Source: Nannochloropsis oceanica (lineage: Eukaryota > Sar > Eustigmatophyceae > Eustigmatales > Monodopsidaceae). Taken from it: 64,000 nt of DNA. The translations under genes were made by a program, and so were the position numbers. The stretch covers positions 124,001-188,000 of the forward strand of contig CP038125.1 in assembly GCA_004519485.1 (NCBI GenBank), written 5' to 3'. The notes beneath the pieces were generated by a model. That model did not search any database. It worked only from the letters and a program-made list of their open reading frames with translations, and was not told the origin of the DNA. Position 1 is the stretch's first letter; each line of letters starts with the position of its first letter. Below are positions 60,129-64,000 of the stretch, in pieces.

Positions 60129-61684
60129 ATTCCCTCTCCTCCTCCTCCTGTTGCCGCTCCGGCCGCCCCGACTCCTCCCACTCCTACCCTTCCAGGATCC
60201 CCTCCTGTATCCATCCTGCTATCCCTTCCCCCTCCTCCTCCTCGTCCTGCTGCTGCCCGGGCTCGTGCTTCAGCACGTGCCACCTGTATGGTCAGCCGCC
60301 TCTGGGCGGCTGCTGCTGCTTCCGCAGCCCGGGTTCTTTTCCCTCTTCTTCCTCCCCCTCCCCTTCCTCCCCCTCCCCTTCTTCCCCCTCCCCTTCCTCC
60401 CCCTCCTCCTCCTCCTTCCCCTCCCCCTCCTTCCCCTCCTTCCCCTCCTCCTCCTCCCCCTCCTTCCCCTCCTCCTCCTCCCCCTCCTTTCCCTCCTCCT
60501 CCTCCTCCTCCTCCTCCCCCTCCTTCCCCTCCTCCTCCTCCTCCTCCTTCTCCTCCTCCTCCCCTTCCCCCTCCTTCCCCTCCTCCTCCTCCTCCTCCTT
60601 CTCCTCCTCCTCCCCTTCCCCCTCCTTCCCCTCCTCCTCCTCCTCCTTCCCCTCCTCCTCCTTCCCTTCCTCCACCTCCTTCCCCTCCTCCTCCTCCTCC
60701 ACCTCCTTCTCCACCACCTCCTCCTTCTCCTCCTTCTCCTTCTGTCCTTCTCGCAATTGGGTTCAGGCGCTGCCCACAATCGAGGTGAACCTTTGTCGTC
60801 AGGTGCTCGGGTACATACACTGTTCTGTAGTACCTTTCGCACACCCGGAGCACCCTCTCCACCGGAACGCTCACCTCTCCCTTGCCTGTGTGCGGGAAAA
60901 TCCCCGCCCCATATGCGATAATGGGCTTCGCCTGCCCTGGCCCCGTCAAGCCCGCATAAAAAACATCCAAGACCTTCTGCTTCCCCGCATACACCGCCAT
61001 ATGCGCACGCGCCCGTTTCTTTTCACACCTGGCATCCCACAATCGGTGGTAATGCCGTACGATCAGCTCCCTGTGAGCGCCACGCAAGTCGGGACAGCAG
61101 GACTTCATCGTGGTCCTCGAAAAGGCGGCATTGATGTCACCGAGTGCGTCCTCCCAAGAGCTAAACTTTCTCTTGCACTCGTTGATCCGCCCCTTTTCGT
61201 AGTACGCACGACGCGTCAAGGTCTTGATCTTACCCGTCTGCGAGTCCAACGCCGTGACCAGGTTGACGCGACCGGGATCGATCGCGACAATGCGTCGCTC
61301 TCTGACTGGCTGCAGGTTTTCCTGTCCCTGCTGACGTTCCAGCATCTCCTTCTCCTCGTCCTCCTTTTCCACTCTGACCCTCTCCGCTTTCTCCCTCTTC
61401 AGTCTCTCCTTCGCCACGTGAAAGAAGACCGACACCGAGACACCATCCGTGGAAACCCGATTATGAAACACCCGCTGGTTTCGTAGATTCCCAACCTGAA
61501 AAGTCTCGTCCCACATCTCCTTCACCGAAACCGCATCCTGGCAAAACTTTTTGGTGTCCATCCCTCCCAGTCGCTTCAACCAATCGGGGCATGCTTCGCT
61601 CCATGCCTCCTCGGTCATCGCGGTGGGTCTGCGCCGCACCACGTTCTTAAGCAGATCACCAAGAGCTCTGGTATCGAGCGTCAT
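59410..61684 (-). CDS. Fanzor: eukaryotic TnpB-like RNA-guided endonuclease, frame not continuous
   Basis: From ATG 61684 (open to about 61762 without ATG). Residues 78-90 read STDGVSVSVFFHV, a Fanzor/TnpB wedge motif; RuvC-I is RRIVAIDPGRVNLVTALD (Asp136). At the usual RuvC-II place IIAYGAG carries no Glu, while VPEHLTTK has Glu293, fitting the shifted Glu described for Fanzors. Zinc ribbon: HLDC (about 300-303) and, about 400 codons later, YWCNTC (about 59557), followed by RuvC-III SRDGNGARNIL. The stretch between the two knuckles is Gly/Arg/Glu-rich (GGA repeats) with an interposed Ala/Arg-rich part (QVARAEARARAAA). The core and the C-terminus are in different frames; both are open through the GGA tract 59657-59976, so an indel or an intron lies there. 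Likely nuclear if expressed. Probably damaged in this copy. Confidence 0.8.
60320..60756 (-). repeat. GGA-rich low-complexity tract inside the Fanzor gene
   Basis: About 430 bp of imperfect GGA/GGAGGGG repeats (CCT/CCCCTCCTT on the plus strand). Open in all three minus-strand frames as Gly-, Arg- or Glu-rich peptides. Together with 59590-59990 it explains the large separation of the two zinc knuckles. Confidence 0.9.
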
Positions 61685-61766
61685 GAAATGACGCTCGATA
61701 CTGCAGATTGGAGCGATGGTAAACGCCCGATAGCCAGGATTCCCTCCGTGCTCGGCCTGCAACCCA

Positions 61767-62682
61767 GAGAGGAATCCCCACTATACTCTCTTTACCAGGA
61801 GAACAGGCAGCACGAGCACTAGCAACCATTGGTAGAATTCGTGCGGCACTTGCTGGAGGAATGGAGAAGGGAAAGAGAAAGATAGTGAGGGCGCGCCGAC
61901 GAGGGGGGAGAGGGGGAGGTGAAGGAGGAGGGGGAGGGGAAGGAGGAGGAGGAGGGGAAGGAGGAAGAGGAGGGGAAGGAGGAGGAGGAGGGGAAGGAGG
62001 AGGAGGAGGGGAAGGAGGAGGGGGAGGTGGAGGAGGCGGAGGAGGCGGAGGAGGAGGGGGAGGAGAAGGCGGAGGCGGTGGAAGCAGAGGCGGAGGCGGA
62101 GGAGGAGGCGGAGGCGGAGGAGGAGGAGGAGGAGGAGGAGGCGGAGGCGGAGGAGGCGGAGGAGGAGGCATAGGAGGAGGAGGGGGTGGAGGCGGTGGAA
62201 TTAGAGGAGAAGGAGGCGGAGGAGAACGAGGACGAGGCGGAGGAGAACGAGGACGAAGCAGAGGAGGAGGTCATGGGCGGGCCATCCGAGGACTGTATTG
62301 GTGTAACACCTGTGAACAGTTCGTGTCTCGGGACGGCAATGGGGCACGCAACATCCTGCGGGTGTACAGGAGTATGGTCCGTGGAGAAGCTCGTCCCCAT
62401 GATCTTCGGTTTGGTCAACCGCGGCAGGACATGCGGACACTCTATATGTAGCCTTCCCGCTGACCTCCTCTTTTATCTTCCTCCCATTCTCCTCCTGGCC
62501 CTGTGTGGGCCGTCCGGGGACTTTGCCAGGTCAAAAAACCTATCAAAGTCGCTAGAAAAACTCGGACGAGAAATAAGGGATGACAACAATTTATTGTTTG
62601 AAGGCTCCCCCTCGTATGCAAGTCCTCGAACACGTCAGGTTGCATGCGATAGTTCTAGAGAGATGTAGGAACTCAAAAGAAC
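61767..62682 (-). repeat. Right inverted arm of the Fanzor element
   Basis: Inverted partner of 59173-60128, 916 bp. Inner border at about 61767, right where homology to GGTAAAGAGAGTATAGTGGG ends. A few substitutions separate the arms (for example CCTGTAAACAG against CCTGTGAACAG), so the duplication is recent but not brand new. Confidence 0.88.
61861..62451 (+). pseudogene. Duplicated Fanzor 3' end in the right arm
   Basis: Plus-strand copy of the Fanzor C-terminus: MEKGKRKIVRARRRGGRGGG, a Gly-rich GGA tract, then GLYWCNTCEQFVSRDGNGAR and the end RQDMRTLYM. Unlike the left-arm copy joined to the core, this one is open in a single frame from 61861 to the stop. It has no RuvC-I/II and so cannot be a nuclease by itself. 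One residue differs (Glu for Lys in CNTC(K/E)QF). Confidence 0.82.
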
Positions 62683-64000
62683 TACTGAAAGGTTAGGGTT
62701 CCTTACAGGAGAGACTAAGTGTGTCCTTGTCCGAGTCCTGAGTCTGTGACCCAGGGGCGGAGCCGGAGCACGGAGACCCACCTGCCCCATACCGTCTGTC
62801 ACGGAGCCATCAATTCCCTCCCTGGCACCTGAAACGATGCTTTCAAGTAATTTAAGATAAATTCTTTGCATACTTTCTTCTATCTAAGAGGAGTTTGGAC
62901 GAAAACGAGAAGCCTGGAAAATCAGGACGGCTTGCTCTTCTCCCTGGTACCACAACACTACACTGACTACCACAAACACTACTACTACATCAGTGTTAAA
63001 ATAGTTGCATCCGAGGAACTTCGAGGTCTTGTGGAGCGTGAGGCCTGGAGCGAACGTGACCTACCCTCGAGGAAGCGCCGGATGAGGGCCTCCGAGTCCG
63101 AGTCCTGGCGTGGGACTTGAGGCTCTTCCATCTGGTGTGTAAGTGAAGGCCAAAGTACCTGTACATGGGCGTTGGACTACACACAGTGAATAAATCAACT
63201 TCATCAACGTCAAATAAAGCTGTAGGGACTACAGTAGGAGATGCTGCATTTGTGGTATGTTCATCGGAATAGTCCAGTGGTGGGAGTACAGCACGGTTCC
63301 CGATAAAAAGCCGCAGACGATCCGATACAGGTTGTGCACCGGTACAAAGGGTTCATGGCTTAAACAACCATGCTACTGTATGTCATTAGAATTTGAGTAT
63401 GGAAGCCCGGTCGCCTGAATTACTGCCCACATCCCGCCCCGACTTGGTATGAATACTAGACCACCAAGAAAAAGAATGAAGATCGAAACCCTTCGATGAA
63501 TGATGATCGTCTTGAACTCCCCCCCCATCCTTCCCGTGGTCGATGTATGGACCCATTCACCAAACCTTTCGAGAAGCCTCCTTATCCTACTCAATATTTT
63601 CAAGCAAGCAGAGCAACCGAGCCAATTGCTTAAGAAATGAACCTTTCGCCACATTACAATTTCACTACCAGTATTGTTTACTGTGGCTCACTCGGTGGCT
63701 GACTGTTGCAACGTTGGCGGTCGTTGGCAAGCAGTAGTAGTAGTATGTCATAGCTTAAAGGGGAGATTGGTCTCCTCCTTGATAAGGCGTGCCTTTTTGA
63801 CTCGCTAGGGCATGGCATAGGGCTTTGGAAATGTTGCCCACATCGTGTGCCATGCATTGGCTTACTTTCTGGAAGCCCCTTGGTACCTGCTGGGTCCTAA
63901 AGCTTGCTCTATAGCAGGCGGGCATTGATGGGTGCAAATCCGGCTCAACTTGATTATGAGCAGCATGACGAATGGAGACCTGATTGGTACACACGCACGT
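62683..64000. other. Window end, no supportable gene
   Basis: Short GC-rich open piece at about 63005-63120 plus (ELRGLVEREAWSERDLPSRK) ends in a stop and could be a terminal exon, but no partner is visible. A minus-strand frame 63373-63654 has a hydrophobic stretch but no known motif. Three GTA/TAG repeats near 63735-63745. Confidence 0.4.

Larger units (their letters stand above)
59173..62682 (-). mobile_element. Fanzor-carrying DNA transposon with long inverted arms
   Basis: 3510 bp, bounded by TA on both sides (59171-59172 and 62683-62684) with terminal sequence G(C/T)TCTTTTGAG at each end. Inverted arms 59173-60128 (956 bp) and 61767-62682 (916 bp) are nearly identical and each contains: the 170-bp outer end also found alone at 17002 and 28051, a 3' flank, and the last exon-length part of a Fanzor gene with its GGA tract. 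The 1.64-kb centre, unique, encodes the catalytic core on the minus strand. No transposase is encoded, so movement would need help in trans. TA flanks suggest a Tc1/mariner-like origin of the ends (inference). Confidence 0.85.

Noticed and set aside
59410-62451. Bacterial IS605/IS607 TnpB contamination
   Set aside because: The element has TA-flanked inverted ends, and single ends of the same family lie beside spliced host genes in the same window; the RuvC site also has the shifted Glu of Fanzors.
1-64000. tRNA and rRNA genes
   Set aside because: I recognised no cloverleaf with A and B boxes and no rRNA-like sequence while reading both strands; a covariance-model scan would be needed to be sure.

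Overview
The window is nuclear DNA of a eukaryotic alga, most likely a stramenopile with a secondary plastid. The reasons are: genes with short GT-AG introns (about 75-530 nt) next to intronless genes; two reconstructed N-termini carrying a signal peptide followed at once by Phe at the cleavage point (the heterokont ASAFAP-type plastid signal); and eukaryote-only genes (RAD17, NUP160, 20S proteasome beta-3, glycerophosphocholine acyltransferase, CYP86-like P450, qRRM protein). A eustigmatophyte such as Nannochloropsis/Microchloropsis fits, but I cannot prove the genus. CT/GGA-rich low-complexity tracts are common.

Layout. 0.5-7.4 kb: plastid YgfZ/GcvT-like protein, RAD17 (minus), a poly-Ser plastid protein of unknown function. 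7.4-14.4 kb: a recent tandem duplication of a GT31 (core-1 beta-1,3-galactosyltransferase-like) gene, with a broken fragment of the neighbouring CRAL-TRIO gene between the copies. 15-17 kb: a coiled-coil protein. 17.7-22.9 kb: two minus-strand lipid enzymes (GPC acyltransferase, sterol desaturase/fatty-acid hydroxylase superfamily). 23.0-24.7 kb: a decayed Helitron. 25.1-27.3 kb: hnRNP F/H-like qRRM protein. 29.6-31.6 kb: membrane-anchored GH16 glucanase. 32.3-37.4 kb: citrate-type mitochondrial carrier, secreted aldo-keto reductase, LYR-motif protein. 37.8-43.2 kb: intronless NUP160. 43.5-48.1 kb: type-B carboxylesterase and secreted GH5 glycosidase. 48.8-51.3 kb: second Helitron. 51.6-53.4 kb: P450. 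54.2-56.6 kb: decayed membrane lipase. 57.5-59.0 kb: proteasome beta-3. 59.17-62.68 kb: a Fanzor transposon. The last 1.3 kb shows no supportable gene.

The most interesting object is the 3.5-kb element at 59173-62682. It encodes a Fanzor (the eukaryotic TnpB-like RNA-guided nuclease family), is flanked by TA, and has inverted arms over 900 bp long that both carry the 3' end of the nuclease gene. The two halves of its zinc ribbon are separated by about 400 low-complexity codons. Related single ends lie at 17.0 and 28.05 kb; all four ends keep the same two small palindromes, which makes the ends candidates for the source of the guide (omega) RNA.

Exon structures were worked out by eye from splice consensus, reading phase and family conservation. 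Product names rest on recognised motifs, not on a database search.
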